This document shows positions 8,460 through 15,982 of a stretch of 64,000 nucleotides of DNA, piece by piece. This DNA is from Kitasatospora sp. CB01950 (GTDB taxonomy: Bacteria; Actinomycetota; Actinomycetes; Streptomycetales; Streptomycetaceae). The translations under genes and the position numbers were made by a program. How positions within the stretch are numbered: the first letter of the stretch is position 1; each line of letters starts with the position of its first letter. The stretch lies in NCBI RefSeq assembly GCF_001905465.1, contig NZ_LISX01000007.1, positions 196,891-260,890 of the forward strand, written 5' to 3'. A model generated the notes under the pieces. That model ran no database searches. It was given only the letters and a program-made list of their open reading frames with translations, and was not told the DNA's origin.

Positions 8460-8639
8460 CTATTGGACCCCTCCGCCGCCCGTCCAGCTGTGGTTGGCGG
8501 CCCGGTGGTGGCGGGCCGCCGCGGCCTCTCGGGCGACCTCGGCACGGTGGGCCTCGGTGGGGTCGTGGGCCGCGCCGCGACGGAACGGTCGGGCGACCGC
8601 GCGGGCGGCGGAGACGGCGAGCTCGATCAGGCGCGACAC
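8460..8639 (-). CDS. Small conserved actinobacterial protein
   Basis: A 59-residue protein starting at GTG 8639, with GGGGG six bases upstream as ribosome site. It is basic and helical (SRLIELAVSAARAVARPFRRGAA, then AHRAEVAREAAAARHHRA), with a short Gly-rich end. It resembles small hypothetical proteins often seen in Streptomyces. A promoter can be drawn upstream with TACACT at 8689-8694, overlapping an HxlR-like palindrome. Function unknown. Confidence 0.5.
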   Translation of the reverse strand: MSRLIELAVSAARAVARPFRRGAAHDPTEAHRAEVAREAAAARHHRAANHSWTGGGGVQ

Positions 8640-8688
8640 GGTGGTCCCCCGTTCGTCACCGGGCGACCGGTCGTGCCCGGACCATGTC

Positions 8689-8723
8689 AGTGTACCCAAA
8701 TCCGCTGCGGTACAAGTCACTTG
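8689..8723 (-). promoter_or_regulatory. Promoter with CAAGT-C-ACTTG palindrome at its -35
   Basis: On the minus strand a TACACT -10 (8694-8689) lies 15 bases from a TTGTAC -35 (8715-8710). The -35 overlaps an 11-bp palindrome CAAGT-C-ACTTG at 8713-8723. The same half-sites occur in the palindrome upstream of hxlR at 9113-9128. It would drive the 59-residue gene, and the HxlR protein may control it (inference). The spacer is on the short side. Confidence 0.4.
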
Positions 8724-9082
8724 GCGGCGTACCAGTGCCCGCGGACGGCGTCGGTGGGGCGCGGTTCGCCGAGCTCGGGGCCGCCCCAGTGGGCCAGCGC
8801 CTCGATGACGGGGCGCAGTTCGGCGCCGCGGTCGGTGAGTTCGTAGACGGTGGCGTTGGCGGGGCGCTCCAGGCGGCGGCGCTCGACCAGGCCCTCGGCC
8901 TCCAGTTGCTTGAGCCGGGTGGCCAGGATGTCCGTGGAGACGCCCGGCAGGTCGGCGTGCAGGTCGGTGTAGCGGCGGGGGCCGCCGAGGAGTTCACGGA
9001 CGATCAGGAGGCTCCAGCGCTCCCCGACCGCGTCCAGGGCGCGGGCGACGGCGCAGTACTGGTCGTAGCTTCGGCGTGGCAT
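8717..9082 (-). CDS. HxlR-family winged-helix transcriptional regulator
   Basis: A 121-residue regulator of normal length. HxlR features are the early Cys in YDQYCAVARALDAVGERWSLLIVRELL, then GGPRRYTDLHADLPGVSTDILATRLKQLE as recognition helix region and the wing segment VYELTDRGAELRPVIEALAHWG. Members bind palindromes as dimers and often sense redox or aldehyde stress through the N-terminal Cys. It is divergent from the aminotransferase gene. The 100-base gap holds nested palindromes at 9104-9128 that are good candidates for its operator, so self-control and control of the aminotransferase are likely. Confidence 0.9.
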   Translation of the reverse strand: MPRRSYDQYCAVARALDAVGERWSLLIVRELLGGPRRYTDLHADLPGVSTDILATRLKQLEAEGLVERRRLERPANATVYELTDRGAELRPVIEALAHWGGPELGEPRPTDAVRGHWYAAK

Positions 9083-9103
9083 GCCGTCAGCATAGCCAAT
9101 AGG

Positions 9104-9128
9104 TTGGACTTTCCAAGTGCTCACTTGG
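9104..9128. promoter_or_regulatory. Nested palindromes, probable HxlR operator
   Basis: Two overlapping palindromes share the half-site CCAAG: TTGGA-CTT-TCCAA at 9104-9116 and CCAAGTG-CT-CACTTGG at 9113-9128. They sit 22 bases upstream of the hxlR start and about 54 bases upstream of the divergent aminotransferase start. Related CAAGT/ACTTG half-sites appear at 8713-8723. Binding by the adjacent HxlR protein is inferred. Confidence 0.55.
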
Positions 9129-9181
9129 TAGAACGAAGCAAGCCGGCCGCAGGGGTTCGGTGACGGGTCGGGAGGCCGCTG

Positions 9182-10393
9182 ATGGAGTTTCGCCAGTCCA
9201 GCAAGCTGAAAGACGTGTGCTACGAGATCCGCGGCCCGGTCGTCGACACCGCCAACGCCCTCGAAGAGGCCGGCCACAGCGTGCTGCGCCTGAACACCGG
9301 CAACCCGGCGCCGTTCGGCTTCGAGGCCCCCGAGGAGATCGTCCAGGACATCGTCCGCAACCTCACCAACGCGCACGGCTACAGCGACTCCCGCGGCATC
9401 CTGCCGGCCCGCCGCGCCGTGGTGCAGTACTACCAGCAGCGCGGCGTCCCGAACGTCGGCGTGGACGACGTCTACCTCGGCAACGGTGTCTCCGAGCTGA
9501 TCCAGATGAGCGTGCAGGCGCTGGTCGACGACGGCGACGAGGTGCTCGTCCCGATGCCGGACTACCCGCTGTGGACGGCGGTCGTCACCTTCGCGGGCGG
9601 CAAGGCGGTGCACTACCTGTGCGACGAGGAGTCCGACTGGTACCCGGACCTGGACGACATCGCCGCCAAGATCACCGACCGCACCAAGGCGATCGTGGTG
9701 ATCAACCCGAACAACCCGACCGGCGCGGTCTACCCGAAGGAACTCCTCGAAGGCCTGCTCGACCTGGCGCGACGCCACAACCTGCTGGTCCTCGCCGACG
9801 AGATCTACGACAAGATCCTCTACGACGACGCCCAGCACCACTGCCTGGCAGCGCTCGCCGACGACGTCCTCACCCTCACCTTCAACGGCCTGTCCAAGGC
9901 ATACCGGGTGGCCGGGTTCCGCAGCGGCTGGCTGGTGGTCTCCGGCCCCAAGCAGCGCGCCAAGGACTACCTGGAGGGCCTCACCATGCTGGCCGGCATG
10001 CGGCTGTGCCCCAACGTGCCCGCCCAGTACGCCGTCCAGGCCGCGCTCGGCGGCCGGCAGTCCATCAACGACCTCGTCCTGCCGAACGGCCGGCTCACCG
10101 AGCAGCGCGACGTCACCTGGCGGGCCCTGAACGAGATCCCCGGCGTCTCCTGCGTCAAGCCGCGCGGTGCGCTGTACGCCTTCGCCAAGCTCGACCCCGC
10201 CGTGCACCGGATCGTCGACGACGAGCGCTTCGTCCTCGACCTGCTGCTCCGCGAGAAGATCCACATCGTCCAGGGCACCGGCTTCAACTGGCCCCGCCCT
10301 GACCACTTCCGCTTCGTCACCCTGCCGCGCGCCGACGACCTGGAGACGGCGATCAACCGCATCGGCCGCTTCCTCGCCACCTACCGCCAGTAG
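9182..10393 (+). CDS. alaA: AlaA-type pyridoxal-phosphate aminotransferase
   Basis: A 403-residue fold-type I aminotransferase that tracks the E. coli AlaA pattern closely: SSKLKDVCYEIRGPV, LNTGNPAPFGFEAPEEI, NGVSELIQMSVQAL, PDYPLWTAVV, INPNNPTGAVY, ADEIYDKILYDDAQHH, and NGLSKAYRVAGFRSGW with PLP-binding Lys239. AlaA makes alanine from pyruvate and glutamate; related enzymes accept aspartate. It is cytoplasmic. ATG 9182 follows GGGAGG at six bases. It is divergent from hxlR, whose operator may also serve this promoter. Assignment to alanine transamination rests on family similarity. Confidence 0.9.
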   Translation: MEFRQSSKLKDVCYEIRGPVVDTANALEEAGHSVLRLNTGNPAPFGFEAPEEIVQDIVRNLTNAHGYSDSRGILPARRAVVQYYQQRGVPNVGVDDVYLGNGVSELIQMSVQALVDDGDEVLVPMPDYPLWTAVVTFAGGKAVHYLCDEESDWYPDLDDIAAKITDRTKAIVVINPNNPTGAVYPKELLEGLLDLARRHNLLVLADEIYDKILYDDAQHHCLAALADDVLTLTFNGLSKAYRVAGFRSGWLVVSGPKQRAKDYLEGLTMLAGMRLCPNVPAQYAVQAALGGRQSINDLVLPNGRLTEQRDVTWRALNEIPGVSCVKPRGALYAFAKLDPAVHRIVDDERFVLDLLLREKIHIVQGTGFNWPRPDHFRFVTLPRADDLETAINRIGRFLATYRQ

Positions 10394-10579
10394 CGGCCGG
10401 GCCGCACCGTCCGCCGCCGGACCTCCGCCACCGCGGCGTCCTGCGGCGGGCCGGCGCCGCGCTGCGCGCTCGGCACGCGCTCACCTGCCGCGATCGCTTC
10501 TGTCCGAAGACGGGCGAACCCGACACGAAGCTGCCCATTTCCGCCCGGAATTGTCGTCCGGCTGCACGTCCGTGAACGG

Positions 10580-10760
10580 TTGCCGATCAGTAACAGGTCC
10601 GTCCCGCGAACTCCACGGCTCGCACACACTCGGGAAGATGACGTTCCGCCCCACCGAACGCCCAGCGGGATGAGCCGCGTTGTCCCTCCGCCTGCGCCAC
10701 GCCTCTGTCGTCGGCATGCTGCTGGCCGGCGGCCTCCTCGCCACCGCCTGCGGGTCCACC
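10580..10760 (+). repeat. Duplicated leader and signal-peptide region, copy 1
   Basis: About 180 bases starting at TTGCCGATC (10580) are roughly 75-80% identical by eye to 11955-12140. The match covers the untranslated leader (CGAACTCCACGRCTCGC, ACACTCGG), the ATGAGCCGYGTTGTCCCTC start region and the lipoprotein signal peptide, and stops soon after the lipobox Cys. It shows that the two lipoprotein genes flanking the chaplin arose by duplication that included their control region. Confidence 0.75.
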
Positions 10761-11015
10761 GCCCCCGCCCCCTCCGCGCCCACCTCGCCGCCGGCCGTCA
10801 TCGGGGGCAACGTGCCGTACGCCCCGCCACCCAGCCCGACCCCGACGGCCTCGCCCAGCACCTCGCCGAGCGCATCCCCCAGCCACTCGCCCGCACCGTC
10901 CCCGAGCCCGACACCGACCGCCACGACCCCGCAGCCGGAGCCGAAGGCCAGCCAGACCTGCCGCAAGACCGGGGGCAAGAGCACGTCCACCCGGTGCAGG
11001 ACGAGGACCGACTGA
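10680..11015 (+). CDS. Small Ser/Pro-rich lipoprotein
   Basis: A 111-residue protein. The signal peptide LRHASVVGMLLAGGLLATAC ends in a lipobox (LLATAC), so it should be anchored to the outer face of the membrane. The rest is a Pro/Ser/Thr linker with PSP/PTP repeats and a short basic Cys-containing end (SQTCRKTGGKSTSTRCR). The start appears to be TTG 10680, by alignment with the paralogue whose GTG/TTG starts lie at the same place. An overlapping ATG frame at 10671 makes no sensible protein. It has lost the Cys-rich C-terminal domain seen in the paralogue at 12049. Confidence 0.6.
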   Translation: MSLRLRHASVVGMLLAGGLLATACGSTAPAPSAPTSPPAVIGGNVPYAPPPSPTPTASPSTSPSASPSHSPAPSPSPTPTATTPQPEPKASQTCRKTGGKSTSTRCRTRTD

Positions 11016-11190
11016 CGCCCGACCAGCCCATCGCCCGACCCGCCCGACCCGCCCGCCGCAGCTGTCACTGCACGCGACGCAGTCACCCGACGGCGGGGAC
11101 GATCCGCCAGGACCGTCCCCGCCGCCTCCACACCACTACGCCGCACTCCAAGCCATTGACCAGCAGGAACGAAGCAGTGCGGCTGGAGTG

Positions 11191-11658
11191 CTAGCTGTTC
11201 CCGCCGCTGCCGCTGCCGCCGCCACCATTGTTCCCGCTGCCGCCGCCACCGTTGTTCCCGCCGCCGTTGTTCCCGCCGCCGCCGTTGCCACCCCCGTTGT
11301 TGCCACCCCCGTTGTTGCCGCCGCCGCCGTTGTTCCCGCCCCCGTTGTTGCCGCCGCCGCCGTTGCCGCCGCCGCCCGGGTTGAGCAGGCCGACGATGTC
11401 GATGGTGTTGCCGCAGACGTTGGCCTGGACGTTGACGGGGATCTGGATCTGGTTGCCGGACAGCACGCCCGGCGATCCCGCGACGATGCCATTGGCGACC
11501 GCGTCACCCGAGTTGATGCACAGCGTGCCCGCGGGCGAGGCGAGGGCGGACGCGGCGAGGGCGGAACCGTGTCCATGGGCGGTGGCGGAGCCTGTGGGGA
11601 GGACGACAAGCGCGGCAGTGAGGCCGGCAGCTGCGAGGTACTTCCTGGTGTTGGTCAT
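11191..11658 (-). CDS. Chaplin with a Gly/Asn-rich C-terminal tail
   Basis: A 155-residue secreted protein. A signal peptide (about 1-27, ending ATAH) precedes a single chaplin domain with SPGVLSGNQIQIPVNV and NVCGNTIDIVGLLNP. Chaplins are amyloid-forming surface proteins that coat aerial hyphae and spores. Two Cys (TLC and NVCGN) could form the usual disulfide. Unlike short chaplins, which end near this point, about 60 further residues made of GGGNN-type repeats follow, with no LPxTG sorting signal. The tail DNA is a (CCGCCGTTGTT)-like tandem repeat. Two duplicated lipoprotein genes flank it. The start ATG 11658 has a weak ribosome site. Confidence 0.88.
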   Translation of the reverse strand: MTNTRKYLAAAGLTAALVVLPTGSATAHGHGSALAASALASPAGTLCINSGDAVANGIVAGSPGVLSGNQIQIPVNVQANVCGNTIDIVGLLNPGGGGNGGGGNNGGGNNGGGGNNGGGNNGGGNGGGGNNGGGNNGGGGSGNNGGGGSGSGGNS

Positions 11659-11954
11659 GCGGAAGAACTATCCGATCATCCCCCTCGGCACGATGAAGCA
11701 CGGCTGCATCGTCGCCCTGTCGGAGGTGTCTCCCGTCACCGACGGAGGAATCACAACTGATCGGAGCGAGCCGTGGACGCCTCGGGTCCCCGGCGCGCCG
11801 GACAGCCCACCCCGTCACTACCGGCCGTTGGCAGACGCGGTGAAACACGGCCCAGGAGACCCGGCCCATGAACTGACAAGGCGACATCCCACCTGGACCG
11901 GCACCGGCCAGCTTCGGCGCAGCACCCTCAAGGCTGCTGCGCCGCGACCGGATT
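11659..11954. other. Intergenic region upstream of the chaplin
   Basis: About 300 bases with no convincing gene on either strand. It should hold the chaplin promoter on the minus strand. I see no clear sigma-factor hexamer pair, and the short reading frames here have poor codon bias. The right part leads into the duplicated leader at 11955. Confidence 0.5.
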
Positions 11955-12140
11955 GCCGATCGATAACGAACCCATCACTCGAACTCCACGACTCGCGCAC
12001 ACTCGGAAGGATGGCGTCCCGTCCCGCCAACCCCCTCCGAGATGAGCCGTGTTGTCCCTCTCCCTCCGCCTGCGCCGGGCCTCTGCCGCCGGCGCGCTGC
12101 TGGCCGCCGCACTGTTCACCACCGCCTGCGAGCCCACCGA
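11955..12140 (+). repeat. Duplicated leader and signal-peptide region, copy 2
   Basis: Counterpart of 10580-10760. It begins TTGCCGATCGATAAC and continues through the leader and signal-peptide codons of the 12049 lipoprotein gene. Differences are mostly single substitutions, plus a six-base insertion (TCTCCC-like) just after the start codon. The copies lie in the same orientation about 1.4 kb apart, with the chaplin gene between them in the opposite orientation. Confidence 0.75.
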
Positions 12141-12534
12141 CGCCGGGCCGGCCGCGCCCTCCGCGTCGGCTGCCGTCTCCAGCAGTGCACCGTCCCCCAG
12201 CGACTCCCCCACGCCGAGCCCGAGCCCGACCCCGAGCCCGAGTCCGAGCCCGACGCCGTCGCCCTCGCCGTCGGCCGAAACGCCGAGCCCGACGCCGACC
12301 ACCGAGGCGCCCGCCACCAAGGCCCCGCAGCCGACGCCGCGGACCACCACCGCCAAGCCGGCGACGGAGCCCACCCAGGACACGGCGGGCTGCCACCCGC
12401 GGTCGAACGCGGGGAACTGCTACAAGGCGGGCCAGTTCTGCCGGGCCTCGGACCACGGGGTGGAGGGCACCGACGCCTCGGGGCGGACCATCCGGTGCGA
12501 GGACAAGAACGGCTGGCGGTGGGTCGCGGGCTGA
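12049..12534 (+). CDS. Lipoprotein with Ser/Pro linker and Cys-rich C-terminal domain
   Basis: A 161-residue lipoprotein: signal peptide with lipobox LFTTAC (Cys near residue 27), a ~75-residue linker of PSPSPTP repeats, and a compact C-terminal domain of ~45 residues (CHPRSN, NCYKAGQFCRASDHG, GRTIRCEDKNGWRW) with four Cys. The terminal domain recurs in small Streptomyces exported proteins; its function is unknown. The start is GTG 12049 or the adjoining TTG, aligned with the paralogue at 10680. It is convergent with the UPF0060 gene, with seven bases between stops. Confidence 0.68.
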   Translation: MLSLSLRLRRASAAGALLAAALFTTACEPTDAGPAAPSASAAVSSSAPSPSDSPTPSPSPTPSPSPSPTPSPSPSAETPSPTPTTEAPATKAPQPTPRTTTAKPATEPTQDTAGCHPRSNAGNCYKAGQFCRASDHGVEGTDASGRTIRCEDKNGWRWVAG

Positions 12535-12541
12535 GGCCCGC

Positions 12542-12874
12542 TCAGCGGCGCGGGCCGTACATGATCACGCCGACGCCGGCCAGGCAGATCAGCGCGCCCA
12601 GCACGTCCCAGCGGGTGGGCCGGAAGCCGTCCACGACGACGCCCCACAGCAGTGAGCCCGCCACGAAGACGCCGCCGTACGCGGCCAGCACCCGGCCGAA
12701 GTTCGCGTCCGGTTGGAGGGCCGCGGTGAAGCCGTACAGGCCGAGCGCGAGGACGCCGAGGCCGGCCAGCCACCACGGCCGGGACTCGCGGACGGACTGC
12801 CAGACCAGCCAGCAGCCGCCGATCTCCAACAGTGCGGCAACGACGAACAGGACGATCGAACGGGCGGTACTCAC
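12542..12874 (-). CDS. UPF0060 (YnfA-like) small membrane protein
   Basis: A 110-residue protein with four transmembrane helices. The YnfA/UPF0060 signature is visible: LLEIGGCWLVWQSVRE in helix 1-2, LQPDANFGRVLAAYGGVFVAGSLLWG, and RPTRWDVLGALICLAGVGVI at the end. Length and spacing are typical. The family resembles small multidrug-resistance transporters in size and topology, but its substrate is not settled. GTG 12874 has GGGTGG a few bases upstream. Confidence 0.9.
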   Translation of the reverse strand: MSTARSIVLFVVAALLEIGGCWLVWQSVRESRPWWLAGLGVLALGLYGFTAALQPDANFGRVLAAYGGVFVAGSLLWGVVVDGFRPTRWDVLGALICLAGVGVIMYGPRR

Positions 12875-12942
12875 CGAGCCACCCTAGACGGCGGCGCCCC
12901 CGGACCCGACAGCACCGGGCCCGGGGGCGTCGCACGGGGGCG

Positions 12943-14565
12943 TCAGTGGCCGTGCTCGCTGCGGCCCGCGCGGCGGGTGATCGAGTAGTGGTCGATCTGC
13001 GTGCCGTCCTCGGCCAGCGCGGTGACCTTCATGGTGCTGGTCGCGCCGCGGTGCGCCGGGGTGACGTCCACCTTGATGAAGGAGTAGCCGGTGTAGCGGA
13101 CCCGCGACCAGTGCACGGTCTCCGCGACCTTCACGCTGCCCTTGTCGAAGTGGTAGGTGACCACCTCGTCCTGGTGCTTCTCGTGGCCCTCGTAGGTGTC
13201 GGGCGCGTCGAAGGAGTAGAGGCTGCGACCGGCCGCACCGGCGGTCACGTACACCACGCCGTCCTTGGTCGGGTCGATGCTCGCACCGCTCGGCACGGCC
13301 TTGCTGACCTTGTTGCCGAGGATCGCGTCGGTGCGCTCGTACACGTGGTTGTGGCCGTTGATGACCAGGTCCACCCGGTACTTCTCGAACAGCGGCACCC
13401 AGGCGTCGCGGACGCCGCCGTCGGAGGCGTGCTGGTGGGTGGTGGAGAACGCGCAGTGGTGGAAGAAGACGACCACGAAGTCGATCGCCTCGTCCGCGCG
13501 CAGCTCGCGCAGCTTGCGCTCCAGCCACTGGGTCTGACGGCCCGCGGTGATGCCCAGGTTGGCCGGGATCTCGTAGGACACGTCGTTGGCGTCCAGCGAG
13601 ATGACGCCGACGTTGCCGTAGCTGAAGGAGTAGACGCCGGGCGCCTTGCGCGGGTCCGGGCCGTTGGTCGGCAGGGTGAAGCGGGCGTCGTCGCCGCCGT
13701 ACCCGTTGTGCGAGTACCAGGCCTCCATGTCGTGGTTGCCGTAGGCGACCATCCACGGGACCTTCGCCGCCACCGTCTCGGTCTGCGCCAGGAACGCGTC
13801 CCAGGTCAGCGCGTTGAACGCGACCTTGTCGCTGTCCAGACCCTGGCCCATCGGGTCGGCGTAGCAGATGTCGCCGGCGTGCAGGTGGAACACCGGCTTC
13901 TGGGCCAGGATGACGTGGTCGTTGCCGGCCGCGTGCGAGGAGACGCCCTGGTCGCCGAAGGCGGTGAAGGTGAACGGCTCGAACGGGCGGTTGTGCCGGC
14001 CGTTGCGGGACGGCGCGGTGGTGAAGGTCTGCAGGGTGGAGATCGCCTGCTGCGAGGCCGGGTCGAAGCCGTCGTGGCCGACGCCGTAGTAGTAGGTGGT
14101 GCCGGGCTGCAGGTGGTTCAGCTCCACGTGCAGGTAGTACTGGTCGACCGGGGTGCCGGTCGGGGTCAGCGCGGGGGTGTGCAGCGCCCGGACCTCGGCC
14201 TCGATCTTGTGGCTGAGCTCCCACGGGTGGCGGCCGAAGCGCAGGAACGGCTTCTTCACCGGCGCCGGCACCTGCCAGGACACCCGCATCTGGGTGTCGG
14301 CCTCGGCGCCGAACTGGAGGTGGCGGCCGACCGGGGAGACCAGCGAACCGGACACCGCGTCCGTCGCGCTGCCCTGCTTCACGGCCGGGTCGGCGAACGC
14401 CGTGCCGGAGCCCAGCGCCCCGCCGACGGCCAGCGCGCCGACCGTCACCGCGCTGGAGCGCAGCAGGGTCCGGCGGGAGAGCTTGCTGCGCAGGTACTCG
14501 TGCTGCTCCGCCATGTTCATCCGGGCAGCGAGCTGGGCGGGCACGCCCATGTTGGGGATATCCAT
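12943..14565 (-). CDS. Tat-exported purple acid phosphatase-like metallophosphoesterase
   Basis: A 540-residue protein. A twin-Arg signal (LSRRTLLRSSAVTVGALAVGG, about 30-50) directs folded export. A fibronectin-like N-terminal domain (about 75-190, LRFGRHPWE, YYLHVELNHLQPGTTYYYGVG) is followed by a calcineurin-like phosphoesterase with FTAFGDQG, AGDICYADP, YGNHDME, FFHHCAFS and VINGHNHVYERT, the metal-ligand motifs of purple acid phosphatases. It should release phosphate from extracellular esters. I take ATG 14565 because MDIPNMG-type starts fit the family; the frame is open upstream. One Pho-box-like heptamer lies upstream, too little to call a site. Confidence 0.87.
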   Translation of the reverse strand: MDIPNMGVPAQLAARMNMAEQHEYLRSKLSRRTLLRSSAVTVGALAVGGALGSGTAFADPAVKQGSATDAVSGSLVSPVGRHLQFGAEADTQMRVSWQVPAPVKKPFLRFGRHPWELSHKIEAEVRALHTPALTPTGTPVDQYYLHVELNHLQPGTTYYYGVGHDGFDPASQQAISTLQTFTTAPSRNGRHNRPFEPFTFTAFGDQGVSSHAAGNDHVILAQKPVFHLHAGDICYADPMGQGLDSDKVAFNALTWDAFLAQTETVAAKVPWMVAYGNHDMEAWYSHNGYGGDDARFTLPTNGPDPRKAPGVYSFSYGNVGVISLDANDVSYEIPANLGITAGRQTQWLERKLRELRADEAIDFVVVFFHHCAFSTTHQHASDGGVRDAWVPLFEKYRVDLVINGHNHVYERTDAILGNKVSKAVPSGASIDPTKDGVVYVTAGAAGRSLYSFDAPDTYEGHEKHQDEVVTYHFDKGSVKVAETVHWSRVRYTGYSFIKVDVTPAHRGATSTMKVTALAEDGTQIDHYSITRRAGRSEHGH

Positions 14566-14730
14566 GCGCGGGAGACTGCCAGTGACCGATGGCCGCCACC
14601 CGGATGCTCGGTGAACGAGCGTCATCGCCTCGGTCTGGCCGAGCACATGATCAGACCATGTGTTGGTAAAGAGGCCGACGCGGACCGGCCGACGGCCCGA
14701 TCATGACGTGCCGTCGGCCGTCGCCGCTGG

Positions 14731-15510
14731 TCACAGCGGGTCGCCCGGCACCTCCAGGTACGCCGCCCGCAGCCGCGCCAGCCCGGCCGCCTCGACCGCC
14801 CGGACGTCGAACTCCCGGCCGTCCACGGCCGCGACCGTCCGCACGCCGGTCGTCGCGTTGGTCGCGAACACCGCGTCCACGCCGTCCAGTTCGGGGCCCA
14901 CCCGCCGGTCGACGCCGCCGACCGCCGCGCGCAGCAGCGCCATCGCCGTGCCCGGCAGGTACCCGCCGCGCGGCCACACCGCTTCGCCGCCGCACAGGAA
15001 CCCGACGTTCCAGGTCGCGCCCTCGGTCAGGCCGCCGTCCCGGTCCACGAACAGCGCGTCGTCGAACCCGGCCCGCTGCGCCAGCCGCCGCTGCCGCAGC
15101 ACCCCGAACAGCGCGACGCTCTTCACCTGCGGCACCTCGCGCTCGAACCGCACCGTCCGCACCCGCAACGGCCCCGGCACGCCGCTCCCCGCCGGACGGG
15201 CCGTCACCAGCACCCGCGGGCTCGCCGTGCCGCCGACGCCGCCCAGGTCGATCGCCGGGTCGAACAGCGTCACCCGCAGCACCGCCGCGCCGCGCGCCGG
15301 CGCCTGCCGCCGGGCCAGCTCCCGCACCCGCTCCCGGTCCGGCCGCACCCCGAACACCGCCTCGCCGTCCCGCTCCAACCGCTCCAGGTGCAGCCCCAGG
15401 CCGCGCACCCGGCCGTCCTCCACCAGCATCGTGGTGAAGTGCCCGTAGTTCGTCAGCGCCAGCGCCTGCAACTCCGCGGCCGTCACCGGCCGCCCGTCCA
15501 ACTCCGTCAC
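14731..15510 (-). CDS. Class IV aminotransferase (branched-chain/ADC lyase-like)
   Basis: A 259-residue fold-type IV PLP enzyme. Family features are FTTMLVEDGRVRGLGLHLERLERD near the N-terminus, VKSVALFGVLRQRRLAQRAGFDDALFVDRDGGLTEGATWNVGFL with the PLP Lys in the first part and Glu in LTEGATWN, and LPGTAMALL. Such enzymes transaminate branched-chain or D-amino acids or cleave aminodeoxychorismate; sequence alone does not decide. Start GTG 15510 overlaps the stop of the upstream ferredoxin-like gene by four bases, so the two are translationally coupled. Confidence 0.82.
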   Translation of the reverse strand: MTELDGRPVTAAELQALALTNYGHFTTMLVEDGRVRGLGLHLERLERDGEAVFGVRPDRERVRELARRQAPARGAAVLRVTLFDPAIDLGGVGGTASPRVLVTARPAGSGVPGPLRVRTVRFEREVPQVKSVALFGVLRQRRLAQRAGFDDALFVDRDGGLTEGATWNVGFLCGGEAVWPRGGYLPGTAMALLRAAVGGVDRRVGPELDGVDAVFATNATTGVRTVAAVDGREFDVRAVEAAGLARLRAAYLEVPGDPL

Positions 15511-15872
15511 GACCGCGCGCCCTTCCGCAGATCGAACTCCTGCAACTCCAGCGTCGCCGGCGCCTCGGCCACCCCCGGGCCGCCGGCCCGCACCCACTCC
15601 GCTATCTCCGTCACCATGTCCTCGCCCAGCACCCACCCCAGCCAGACCGGCCGCGCCCCGTTCTCCCGGCCCCGCGGCGACGGGTTGACCACCACCACGT
15701 TCGAGTGACCGCACGCGTCCAGGCACTCCGACACCCGCACCCGCCCGGCGTCGCCCACCGCCGCCCGCAACCGCGCCACCTGCTCCCCGTGGTCCACCCC
15801 CGGATGCTTCGCCGCCGACCCGCAGCAGCACCCCCGACACACCGTCACCATCGCCGTCCCGCGCTCGTCCAC
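15507..15872 (-). CDS. (2Fe-2S) ferredoxin-like thioredoxin-fold protein
   Basis: A 121-residue protein of the thioredoxin-like [2Fe-2S] ferredoxin group. The Cys pattern is CRGCCCGS near residue 12-19 and a second pair in SECLDACGHSNVVVVNPSP near 49-53, followed by the PVWLGWV strand. It probably carries one iron-sulfur cluster in the cytoplasm and acts as an electron carrier. Its stop overlaps the start of the class IV aminotransferase gene. The pairing is common in actinobacteria, but the functional link is not known to me. GTG 15872 is favoured by a GGGGGC just upstream. Confidence 0.82.
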   Translation of the reverse strand: MDERGTAMVTVCRGCCCGSAAKHPGVDHGEQVARLRAAVGDAGRVRVSECLDACGHSNVVVVNPSPRGRENGARPVWLGWVLGEDMVTEIAEWVRAGGPGVAEAPATLELQEFDLRKGARS

Positions 15873-15982
15873 GCCCCCATTCTGACGTGCCCGGGCACCC
15901 CCTCGTCCGACCCGGATGCCGGACCGCCGCAGGAGCCGGTAGCCTCGCGCGGCAAAGGTGCTGTGACGGGTGGGAGTGAGCG

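Noticed and set aside
9160..10302. Plus-strand open frame overlapping the aminotransferase gene
   Set aside because: Arg/Pro-rich composition without motifs; the aminotransferase in the other frame has full family similarity and a ribosome site.
11200..11390. Repetitive CCGCCGTTGTT tract as a possible CRISPR-like array
   Set aside because: Unit spacing is irregular and without unique spacers; it encodes the Gly/Asn tail of the chaplin.
14605..14620. GTTCACC heptamer as a Pho box for the acid phosphatase-like gene
   Set aside because: Only one heptamer fits; the adjoining 11-bp units do not match, so I do not call a site.
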